Source: JAOXRU01 sp965247735 (GTDB taxonomy: Bacteria; Bacteroidota; Bacteroidia; Flavobacteriales; Flavobacteriaceae). Taken from it: a stretch of 64,000 nucleotides of DNA. A program made the position numbers and the translations under genes. Positions within the stretch are counted from its first letter, which is position 1. The number at the start of each line of letters is the position of its first letter. Under the pieces are notes generated by a model. It made no database searches. It was not told the DNA's origin and worked only from the letters and a program-made list of their open reading frames with translations. Where the stretch lies: the NCBI GenBank assembly GCA_965247735.1, contig CBDFHN010000002.1:744001-808000 (forward strand). Direction: 5' to 3'. Shown piece by piece: positions 9,176 through 16,079 of the stretch.

Positions 9176-10007
9176 TCTTTAAAAATAGATTTACTTGCTT
9201 ATAAAACCATTCTGGCTGATCGAACATGATAAAATGCTTACTGTCTGATGCCATAATTATGGCTTTATCAGCTAAATTAGCATATTGTTTTTCATAATTA
9301 CCCTCCGCCACAGCAACATCAGGAAAAGAGGCACCTAGTATCACTGTTTTAGCTTTTACTTGATTTAATACTGTTCTGAGATCTAGTTTTAACAAATCGG
9401 TATAACCATATACATAGGTTTCTCTATCTGCAGCAATAGTCCAATTGATTAACTCCTCAGTTTTTTCTTTATTATTAGTCATATAACTAACCATACGAGT
9501 TACCATCGTTTTAAAACTTGCAGCATTCATAGCTAACATTTGCTTGTTATATGGACTATCATATTGTAAGCTCTCTACAGGAACTCCAGGCATCATCAGT
9601 TCTCGCATACAAGGCAATGCATCAACAATTAATAGCTGTTCTATACTATTGGGTAGTGCTGCTGCCAAATCTACTGCCAGATTACCGCCCATGCTATGTC
9701 CAATAATACTAACCTTTGAAAGCTTTTGATCTTTAATATATGCTATAAGCTCATTCTTTATTGTAGCATACCAGGGCATTGCTATTGGTGCAATACCATT
9801 AAAGCCAGCATAAGAAACCAAATGCACTTCATTTTTATTCTTTAAGTTTGCAACTGTAGCTTTCCAAACAGATCCTGGTGTTGAAAATCCTGGGAGGAAA
9901 ATAACTGGATTTCCTGTTCCTATACGTTCTACTTCTATTGCTTGTGCAGTTATTGCATTTGAAACTATACTTAATAAGAGAACTAATGTAATTTTAATTT
10001 TTGTCAT
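9168..10007 (-). CDS. Secreted alpha/beta hydrolase
   Basis: 279 residues with a signal peptide (about 1-21, ending AQA). The nucleophile elbow GHSMGGN places the catalytic Ser near residue 105. A lid region follows and the terminal DSKHFIMFDQP supplies the catalytic His. The family covers esterases, lipases and haloperoxidase-like enzymes; the substrate is unknown. It is the first gene of a three-gene unit with an ECF sigma factor and a membrane protein, so its expression may depend on that sigma factor. Confidence 0.85.
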   Translation of the reverse strand: MTKIKITLVLLLSIVSNAITAQAIEVERIGTGNPVIFLPGFSTPGSVWKATVANLKNKNEVHLVSYAGFNGIAPIAMPWYATIKNELIAYIKDQKLSKVSIIGHSMGGNLAVDLAAALPNSIEQLLIVDALPCMRELMMPGVPVESLQYDSPYNKQMLAMNAASFKTMVTRMVSYMTNNKEKTEELINWTIAADRETYVYGYTDLLKLDLRTVLNQVKAKTVILGASFPDVAVAEGNYEKQYANLADKAIIMASDSKHFIMFDQPEWFYKQVNLFLKND

Positions 10008-10118
10008 GATTTATATTTTATAATCACAACTTAGATGCAGCAAAATTTAGATTGTTACACCCTAACAAAAAATATTTTAAATATAATAGAAGCTTCCTAT
10101 GAAAACCCACTGCTGATA

Positions 10119-11060
10119 TTAAATTCCTAAAGAATCGCGCAAATGCACATCGCTATTTGAATTTTTCCCCCAGTAGGCAGATTTTATAGTATTGATACGT
10201 TTGGCAGTAGTAGTCATTTGTTTGGCCTTACTTCCAAAACCACTTTTAAAAGTTTCTTGCCATCCTAGTATTTCATATGGAAAAGTAGTATTAAAATCTA
10301 TTGTAAGATTACGTTCTAACTCTGGATAGTGAAGTATATAACTACTTACTCCATTTTTTGTACTTATGGATGCATTTGCAGCATAGGCTTTTAACGCTAC
10401 ATGTCTAAACCGAACATATTCTAATGCAGGTATGCTTTTAAAGTTTCCTTGTGGTAAAGTATTAGGATCAATTCGTATTTTGGTCCACAGCTCATTCTCC
10501 AATACCTGTTTTTCTAAAGAAAATTTTTGATCACCTTCGCTTTCAAAATAAGAATAAGATTGTACTTCAAACTGTGATTTATTATTTAATTGGGTATAGA
10601 CATGACCACACCATTCTTGTATAGAACTGGATACTTTTATGGCATGCTGTTGGTTATGAATAGGGTAAAAAGTGCTATTCATTATGGAATACGGATAGAC
10701 TCCAGTAAGGAAATTTTTGGTGCTATTTAATTTTAATACGCCTACATTATGTTTTCCTGCCTTGTCCGCTTTTACTTGTTTATCTTTTAAAAAAGGCTCC
10801 GTTACATAAACCAATACAGCTTTTCCTTCTCGTAATTGCCCATACCTTGCCTGACTTAATTTGTATGAAGACAACTCAGCTTTTCCTGCATACCAATATT
10901 CCTTAAAATCTTTGGAAATATTAACTTTTATTGGCTTATCCTCAATTTTATCAATGTTGTTTGCCAATGTCGACTTTACAACTTTTCTTGCTTTTTTTTC
11001 ACAAGAAACAAAAGCAAGTAAACTCACAAAAACTATAGTTGTTTTAAATAGAATATGCAT
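10119..11060 (-). CDS. Lipoprotein of unknown function next to maf
   Basis: 313 residues with a lipoprotein signal whose lipobox is AFVSC (Cys near 20). The remainder is soluble and rich in beta strands. It contains a repeated aromatic pattern around WYAGKAELSSYKLSQARYG and WTKIRIDPNTLPQG. Close relatives occur next to maf in Flavobacteriaceae and are sometimes mislabelled as septum formation inhibitors, but it has no Maf motif. It starts 39 nt after the Maf stop on the same strand and may be co-transcribed. Function unknown. Confidence 0.75.
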   Translation of the reverse strand: MHILFKTTIVFVSLLAFVSCEKKARKVVKSTLANNIDKIEDKPIKVNISKDFKEYWYAGKAELSSYKLSQARYGQLREGKAVLVYVTEPFLKDKQVKADKAGKHNVGVLKLNSTKNFLTGVYPYSIMNSTFYPIHNQQHAIKVSSSIQEWCGHVYTQLNNKSQFEVQSYSYFESEGDQKFSLEKQVLENELWTKIRIDPNTLPQGNFKSIPALEYVRFRHVALKAYAANASISTKNGVSSYILHYPELERNLTIDFNTTFPYEILGWQETFKSGFGSKAKQMTTTAKRINTIKSAYWGKNSNSDVHLRDSLGI

Positions 11061-11099
11061 AAGGTTAGTTTTAGACCTTATAAAAATACAAATAACTTA

Positions 11100-11690
11100 T
11101 TAGCTAATAAGCTCATTTAACGTTTTATACACCAAATGCATTGGCATACCCATTACATTAAAATAAGATCCTTCCAAATTGGTAATGGCTACAAAACCAA
11201 TCCATTCTTGAATTCCATAGGCTCCTGCTTTATCAAAAGGTTTATAGTTAGATATATAATGATTAATTTCATTATCGCTAAGTCGCTTAAAAGTTACTTT
11301 GGTAGTATCGTATATTGTTTTTGTGCCTTCAGTAGTGGTAAAACTTACTGCAGTAATCACCTCATGGGTTCCATTACTCAACAGTTTTAACATTGCAAAC
11401 GCTTCTTGATATCCTTTTGGCTTCCCTAACGCTCTTTCTTTATGCCATACAATAGTATCACTAGTAACTACAATATCGTTTTCCTTAATTGTTTCCAAAA
11501 AAGGATTCGCTTTTAATTCTGATAAGTAACTACAAATTTCTGCTCCTTTAAGTTCAGGATCATATATCTCTTCTACAGATCTAATATCTACTGTAAAAGG
11601 AACTCCCAAATCTTTAAAAAATTGCTGACGCCTTGGCGATCCAGAAGCTAAAATAATAGAATACTTTTTTAATAATTGTTCGTTAATCAT
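11100..11690 (-). CDS. maf: Maf-like nucleoside triphosphate pyrophosphatase
   Basis: 196 residues with the Maf signature ASGSPRRQQFF near residues 15-25, the SDTIVWH strand and the conserved KPFDKAGAYGIQEW segment. Maf proteins hydrolyse non-canonical or specific NTPs to monophosphates (house-cleaning of dTTP, UTP and modified nucleotides). The start overlaps the KdsC-like gene by 8 nt, so it belongs to the DUF2520-KdsC-Maf operon. Length is normal. Confidence 0.92.
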   Translation of the reverse strand: MINEQLLKKYSIILASGSPRRQQFFKDLGVPFTVDIRSVEEIYDPELKGAEICSYLSELKANPFLETIKENDIVVTSDTIVWHKERALGKPKGYQEAFAMLKLLSNGTHEVITAVSFTTTEGTKTIYDTTKVTFKRLSDNEINHYISNYKPFDKAGAYGIQEWIGFVAITNLEGSYFNVMGMPMHLVYKTLNELIS

Positions 11691-12210
11691 AATTTGCTGA
11701 AAAATTTTTGTTCCACTTTCCTTGTACTCGCATAACCTGTTCTATAACATCTCTAACACTACCCTTACCTCCATCTTTAGGAGATATGTATTTAGAAATT
11801 TCTTTTACTTCAACAGCTGCATCTTGAGGGCAAGTAGGTAGCCCAACCAGTTGCATTGGAGGCATATCTGGAAGATCATCTCCCATATACAATACATTTT
11901 CTGGTTTTATATTTTTGTTTCCAAAATAGTCATTTAGTTGCTCCTCTTTATGGTGAGCACCTAAATAAATATCTGTAATACCTAATCCTTTTAATCGTTT
12001 ACGCACACCTTCATTAGTTCCTCCAGAAATAATACAAACATTATAACCTTCATCAACTGCAGTTTTTAATGCATATCCGTCTTTAATATTCATAACTCTA
12101 AGCATCTCTCCTTCCGTGGTAACAGTAACTGTTCCGTCTGTAAGTACGCCATCTACATCAAAAACAAATGTAGTGATATGTCCTAAATATTCTTTATAAC
12201 TTTTTTCCAT
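11683..12210 (-). CDS. KdsC-family HAD phosphatase
   Basis: 175 residues with HAD motif I FDVDGVLTDG (nucleophile Asp, acid/base Asp two residues on), motif II IISGG and motif IV MGDDLPDMP. This compact capless form is that of KdsC, which releases phosphate from 3-deoxy-D-manno-octulosonate 8-phosphate in LPS core synthesis. No other Kdo gene is in the window, so the substrate is inferred from the family. Its start overlaps the end of the DUF2520 gene by 17 nt. Confidence 0.88.
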   Translation of the reverse strand: MEKSYKEYLGHITTFVFDVDGVLTDGTVTVTTEGEMLRVMNIKDGYALKTAVDEGYNVCIISGGTNEGVRKRLKGLGITDIYLGAHHKEEQLNDYFGNKNIKPENVLYMGDDLPDMPPMQLVGLPTCPQDAAVEVKEISKYISPKDGGKGSVRDVIEQVMRVQGKWNKNFSANYD

Positions 12211-12958
12211 GTGTGGTTTTTATAGCATTGCTCATTAGTTCATAAACTTCTTTATGTAATTCTTTTTGCAATACCTCTTGATGTTTTGCTATTGTTTTTT
12301 TATCCCCTCTAAGTGCAGGACCAGTCTGAGCCATATATGGTGATACTTCTTCTATTTTTGTTGCAGTCTCTATAATTAGCGGCTTTAATATTTCAAAATC
12401 TACACCTTCAGCTTCGGTAATTTCATGCCCTATTCTATACATTTGATTTGTAAAATTATTTACAAAAACCGCTGCAAGATGCAATGCACTACGTTGTTTA
12501 CTATTCACCTTATAATTAGGACTGCCAATAGCATCCGCAATAGCTTTTACAATCTTTAAATCTTTTTTTTGTTCCAGTTCTAAACAAACAGGCACTTTTT
12601 TAAAATCAATAGGTACCGCTTTACTAAACGTCTGTAATGGATAAAACACTCCTCTCCTATTTCTTTTATCAGCATTATACAAACTCATACTCCCCGATGT
12701 GTGCACCACAAGCCTACCTGTAAAAGCAAATTGTTGAGACACTTTGGTAATAGCATCATCCGATACCGCCATTATATAAACATCTGCTTCTTTTAATGCC
12801 GCAATATCATCTGTAATAGCAACCTCATTTTTTAATACCTGAAGCGTATTCAAATTTCTTGCATACCATTCTACAACTGTAATAGCTTCTGCTTTTTTAA
12901 AGGCCTTATATAAATGTACTGCTACATTACCACAACCTATCAAAGTCACATTTATCAT
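12194..12958 (-). CDS. Rossmann-fold DUF2520 protein
   Basis: 254 residues. The N-terminal NAD(P)-binding Rossmann domain starts with VTLIGCGNVAVHL, with Gly residues near 8-10. A helical C-terminal DUF2520 domain carries LAAVFVNNFTNQMY. It resembles ketopantoate or F420-dependent reductases, but the reaction is not known. It is the first gene of a conserved flavobacterial operon with the KdsC-like phosphatase and Maf. Confidence 0.85.
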   Translation of the reverse strand: MINVTLIGCGNVAVHLYKAFKKAEAITVVEWYARNLNTLQVLKNEVAITDDIAALKEADVYIMAVSDDAITKVSQQFAFTGRLVVHTSGSMSLYNADKRNRRGVFYPLQTFSKAVPIDFKKVPVCLELEQKKDLKIVKAIADAIGSPNYKVNSKQRSALHLAAVFVNNFTNQMYRIGHEITEAEGVDFEILKPLIIETATKIEEVSPYMAQTGPALRGDKKTIAKHQEVLQKELHKEVYELMSNAIKTTHGKKL

Positions 12959-13031
12959 GTAGCAAAAATAAGTTTATTTTTCTATACAAAAGAAATTAAT
13001 TTTTGAAGCTATTTCCAGCTATCTGTTGTAG

Positions 13032-13090
13032 TTTTTTGAGGAAATAAACATTAAGAAATCCAAATAAAATAGTATGTTTTCCTCAAAAAA
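13032..13090. repeat. 13-bp inverted repeat with 33-nt spacer
   Basis: TTTTTTGAGGAAA (13032-13044) and its exact complement TTTCCTCAAAAAA (13078-13090) flank 33 nt between the DUF2520 gene and the His-rich lipoprotein gene. It could be a stem-loop in a transcript or the remains of a small mobile unit. Confidence 0.5.
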
Positions 13091-13173
13091 GCTGCCACGT
13101 CTATCTGGGCTAAAAAAAATGTCATAAAACATTATTAATTCTAACCAACAAAACAATAGTTATACTTTATACA

Positions 13174-13560
13174 TTACGCACAAGAAACACTTACACCATG
13201 GGAATGTCCATTATCTGTAGAAGAGGTAATACTTATCTGCTCATTCTTTTTTAATTTTTCAAAATTAGCAACAGTCACGGTAATTGAATGTGGATGAGAT
13301 GAAGAACCTGTAATATCATATGATTTTTCAATACCAGCAACTACATCTGCTTTTGGTATTGTTATATTATGCCCATGATTACTACTAATCGTTCCCAATT
13401 TTGTTCCATTAGTCAAACAATTTCCAGAAGTTGAACCTCCAGTATCAGGTGTTTCTGAAATATCACTATCATCAGAACTAGAACAACTACTTAAGGCATA
13501 CATAGGCGCTGCCAAAAGTAATAAGCCCGCCGATCTTCTAATAAAATCTTTTCTATTCAT
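13174..13560 (-). CDS. Tat-like signal, histidine-rich small lipoprotein
   Basis: 128 residues. The N-terminus NRKDFIRRSAGLLLLAAPMYALSSC combines a twin-arginine-like motif (RRSAG) with a lipobox (LSSC). A Ser/Asp linker follows, then a compact domain with clustered histidines: NHGHN, SSHPHS and GHSHG, and two or three Cys. A Tat route would imply cytoplasmic folding or metal loading before export. The His clusters suggest a metal site, but this is inference and no family name can be assigned. Confidence 0.7.
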   Translation of the reverse strand: MNRKDFIRRSAGLLLLAAPMYALSSCSSSDDSDISETPDTGGSTSGNCLTNGTKLGTISSNHGHNITIPKADVVAGIEKSYDITGSSSHPHSITVTVANFEKLKKNEQISITSSTDNGHSHGVSVSCA

Positions 13561-13718
13561 CGTTTTGGTTTTTAGTTTGTTTATCAGAATAGTAGTATTT
13601 TAACGTATTAACTTACAATATAACTGCTATTCATATTATTATTAAAGAAAACAAAAATAGCAAGCAACCTTTTTACAAATTGTAACGTCTATTAAAATAA
13701 ATAATTAAGTTCTTAAAA

Positions 13719-14591
13719 ATGAATGTCTTAAAAAAAACAATTTCCATTATATGTATTCTAATTCTTGTAGGGTGCTCCATAACTCAAAAACAAAAACAGG
13801 GAAATGTACTTCCCAATAACTTCAAATATGAAACCAAATTTGAGACTGCAAAAGGCATTATTGTTTTACCTTTTCAGCTTAATGGTGTTGAAAAAAACTT
13901 CCTCTTTGATACTGGAGCAGACCTAACACTTATTCAACGAAATACTACTAAAGGAAAAACCAGTAGTTTTAGTGGTGCCTCCAATAGAAAAGTAAAACTA
14001 GGTAATGAAACCATACCATCTATGAAGATTGGAACTGTAGATTTTAAAAACACCTTTGCGCTTAATGGAGATTTTTCTGGGCTAAAAGAACAAGTTCCAA
14101 ACTTTGGTGGACTCATTGGACAATCTATCATCAACAAAGCAAACTGGCTTATTGATTACCCTAACAAAACCATAGAGATCTCCAATCATAATCTTATAGA
14201 TAGTTCTTATCAAAATATAAAAATAAAACGAGAAGGTGGCGCACCATACACTTATATTACAATTGATGGAATACATCAAAAAGTAGTTATTGATTTTGGT
14301 TCATCCTCAGATTTCAACCTTCCTAAAGAATCTAAACTTGCTCAGCAATTATTAAAAACATATACCTTTAAGGATCATAAAAGAGAACGATATACACTAG
14401 GAGGTTTGCAATATATAAACGAAAAAGTTGGTGTTATTCCTGAAATAAAATTAGGCAATACAATATTCAAAAACGTAAAAACAACTATAAATACTTCTAG
14501 TCAGCCTAGAATTGGTATTGATTTTTTTAAAAGATGCAAGGTATACATAGACAACAGTAATAACAGCTATAGTATTAAAAAGGTGAACTAA
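13719..14591 (+). CDS. Retropepsin-like aspartyl protease, lipoprotein
   Basis: 290 residues with a lipoprotein signal (VGCS, Cys19). The first catalytic motif is FLFDTGADLTLI near residue 66. The second repeat reads VVIDFGSSSDFNLP near residue 190, with Asp-Phe-Gly in place of the usual Asp-Thr/Ser-Gly. Two homologous halves make a single-chain, pepsin-like arrangement. It would act in the periplasm or at the outer membrane. The unusual second motif may lower activity. Substrate unknown. Confidence 0.8.
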   Translation: MNVLKKTISIICILILVGCSITQKQKQGNVLPNNFKYETKFETAKGIIVLPFQLNGVEKNFLFDTGADLTLIQRNTTKGKTSSFSGASNRKVKLGNETIPSMKIGTVDFKNTFALNGDFSGLKEQVPNFGGLIGQSIINKANWLIDYPNKTIEISNHNLIDSSYQNIKIKREGGAPYTYITIDGIHQKVVIDFGSSSDFNLPKESKLAQQLLKTYTFKDHKRERYTLGGLQYINEKVGVIPEIKLGNTIFKNVKTTINTSSQPRIGIDFFKRCKVYIDNSNNSYSIKKVN

Positions 14592-14598
14592 TAAAGAG

Positions 14599-15204
14599 TT
14601 AGACATACACCTTTCGGTTTATAATTTGTAATTCTCCATTTTTTTCCAATTTCTTTATTGCGCGTATTACAGTTTCTACTCTAAGACCTGTCAATTCTGA
14701 AATTTGTTGTCTTGTTAAACGTATTTCATATGAAGTATTACAGTCAGACGCAGCTTTTAAATGCCTTAAAAGTGTTATAATTCTATGTTCTGGCGTATGT
14801 ATAGATACTTCCTTTAATAACATTGCTTTGTAGTGTATTCTATTGCAAAGCAATGTGGTTAAGGCCAAATGTACTTCTGGATATGCTTTTAATAAGTCAA
14901 TAAAGTTTTGCTTAGACAATACGTACATAACTGTAACTTTGGTTGCCACAGCGCTAGCAGGATACAAAAAATCTCCCAAAAGTGGTGGTTCTCCAAAACT
15001 TTGATGCTCTTCAAAATATCCTTGGGTAAATTCTTTGCCTTCTTCGGTAAGATTAAACATTTTTATGCCTCCTTCTTTTATTTGATAATAAAAAGAAGCC
15101 TCTTCATTTTCATTAAAAATCAGTTGTTGCTTTTCATATTTTTTTTCAACAACGCCATAGTCTTTTAGTAACTTGTACGGAATCATAGGTATGATTTGAA
15201 TCAT
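14599..15204 (-). CDS. Crp/Fnr family transcriptional regulator
   Basis: An N-terminal cyclic-nucleotide-binding-type domain (about 15-125, with GQSFGEPP-like EEHQSFGEPPLLGDFLYPA) is followed by a winged helix (LTRQQISELTGLRVETVIRAI). I place the start at 15204 (MIQIIPMIP). A longer reading from 15243 would cover the promoter, and 15186 is a third option. No cysteine cluster for an FeS centre is seen, so it is not a classical FNR oxygen sensor. Relatives in Flavobacteriaceae often respond to redox or nitrosative stress. It is divergent from a membrane protein and a truncated haemoglobin, which suggests oxygen- or NO-related control. Confidence 0.88.
   Translation of the reverse strand: MIQIIPMIPYKLLKDYGVVEKKYEKQQLIFNENEEASFYYQIKEGGIKMFNLTEEGKEFTQGYFEEHQSFGEPPLLGDFLYPASAVATKVTVMYVLSKQNFIDLLKAYPEVHLALTTLLCNRIHYKAMLLKEVSIHTPEHRIITLLRHLKAASDCNTSYEIRLTRQQISELTGLRVETVIRAIKKLEKNGELQIINRKVYV
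15191..15204. promoter_or_regulatory. FNR-type palindrome TGAT-N4-ATCA
   Basis: ATGATTTGAATCAT is a perfect 6-bp-arm palindrome with the FNR/CRP half-site pattern TGAT-N4-ATCA. It overlaps the proposed start codon of the Crp/Fnr gene and lies 53 nt upstream of the divergent gene. It could be an autoregulatory operator. The match is short, so chance remains possible. Confidence 0.45.
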
Positions 15205-15211
15205 AAAAAAA

Positions 15212-15243
15212 CAAAGATATAACAATGAACTTTGTATAAACAA
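15212..15243 (-). promoter_or_regulatory. Promoter of the Crp/Fnr gene
   Basis: Read on the minus strand: TTG (15243-15241), 21 nt, TATCTTTG (15219-15212). This matches the Bacteroidota consensus. The expected start point falls close to the ATG at 15204, so the message would be leaderless or nearly so. This supports the shorter protein start. Confidence 0.6.
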
Positions 15244-15256
15244 AATTCACAAAACT

Positions 15257-15529
15257 ATGTATTCCTTATATCTAAAAAAATTTGAAGAGAATTACATGTT
15301 GTACATTCCCTTATCTATAATTGCACAAAGCTGCTTAGGATCTGCTGCTGCCATGTTAATCTTACAAAATCTAAATTCTTATTCTTTTATTCAGCTTTTT
15401 CTTTGCGTAAGCCTAACTATGCTATATAACGCAGCAATACTAGCACAGCAGAAAAAAAGTCTAGTATTTTTACTTCTCATATTAAGCTTACTTGTCAATA
15501 CCTTACTAATTATTATAAATTTACTTTAA
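15257..15529 (+). CDS. Small membrane protein, three helices
   Basis: 90 residues. The body after the first 13 residues is almost entirely hydrophobic, with three predicted transmembrane helices (about 14-38, 42-62 and 68-90). No motif for a known family. It lies 25 nt upstream of the truncated haemoglobin and is divergent from the Crp/Fnr regulator, so it may belong to an oxygen-handling set. Function unknown. Confidence 0.6.
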   Translation: MYSLYLKKFEENYMLYIPLSIIAQSCLGSAAAMLILQNLNSYSFIQLFLCVSLTMLYNAAILAQQKKSLVFLLLILSLLVNTLLIIINLL

Positions 15530-15554
15530 CTTTATTCAGTAATACAATCCGCAT

Positions 15555-15938
15555 ATGCAAAAAAGAGAGATAAAAACTAGAGCAGATGTTTTTTTTCTGG
15601 TAGATACATTTTACGACAGTATAAAAAAAGACATGCTATTAGGTCCTATTTTTAATGGTATGATTAAAGATTGGGATGTACATATAAAACACCTTACCGA
15701 TTTCTGGGCTACACAGCTATTTATAGAAAAATCCTTTAAGGGTAATCCTATTGAAGTGCATAGAAAAGTAGACAAATTTGCAAAACATAAAATTAATGAA
15801 AACTATTTTGGGCTATGGCTCAACTACTGGATAGCAACACTTGATGAGCATTTTGAAGGTGAAAACACCTTTATCCTTAAAAACAGAGCAAGAAAAATGG
15901 CAAGTTTTATTCATTTGGATATTTTTAAAAACAGATGA
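15555..15938 (+). CDS. Group III truncated haemoglobin
   Basis: 127 residues, the normal size for this globin class. The helical pattern FYDSIKKDMLLGPIF at the start, HIKHLTDFWATQLF in the B-E region and HRKVDKFAKHKI with the proximal-His region followed by LWLNYWIATLDEHFEG fit group III. Such globins bind oxygen or NO and are linked to detoxification. It is downstream of a Crp/Fnr divergent promoter and just upstream of the cytochrome c maturation gene. Confidence 0.85.
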   Translation: MQKREIKTRADVFFLVDTFYDSIKKDMLLGPIFNGMIKDWDVHIKHLTDFWATQLFIEKSFKGNPIEVHRKVDKFAKHKINENYFGLWLNYWIATLDEHFEGENTFILKNRARKMASFIHLDIFKNR

Positions 15939-15978
15939 TTTAGGTTTTTTTTAACTTCTAAAAGTGACAAAAACAACG

Positions 15979-16079
15979 TACTTTTGCCAAAACTATTTTT
16001 CAAGGCTTTTGAGGTAGAGGCAAATGCCGAAAACTGGTAATTAACCTGATGCTTGCATCATAGAATTAGTAACAAACTA
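15979..16079 (+). ncRNA. Structured 5' leader of ccsBA
   Basis: A -7 element TACTTTTG (15979-15986) predicts transcription from about 15992. The leader that follows has consecutive hairpins: TCAA-GGCTT-TTGA, GGC-AAAT-GCC, GATGC-TT-GCATC, and ATTAGT-AACAA-ACTAAT, which directly abuts the ATG at 16080. This resembles a regulated leader. I could not match it to a known riboswitch class. Confidence 0.4.

Noticed and set aside
15205..15243. Start of the Crp/Fnr protein at 15243.
   Set aside because: The extra residues are encoded by the promoter itself (TTG at 15243-15241 and TATCTTTG at 15219-15212), so they cannot be part of the message.
16053..16079. Start of CcsBA at 16053.
   Set aside because: The nine extra residues come from the leader hairpins, and MIDILKKYLFSS is the expected beginning of the protein.
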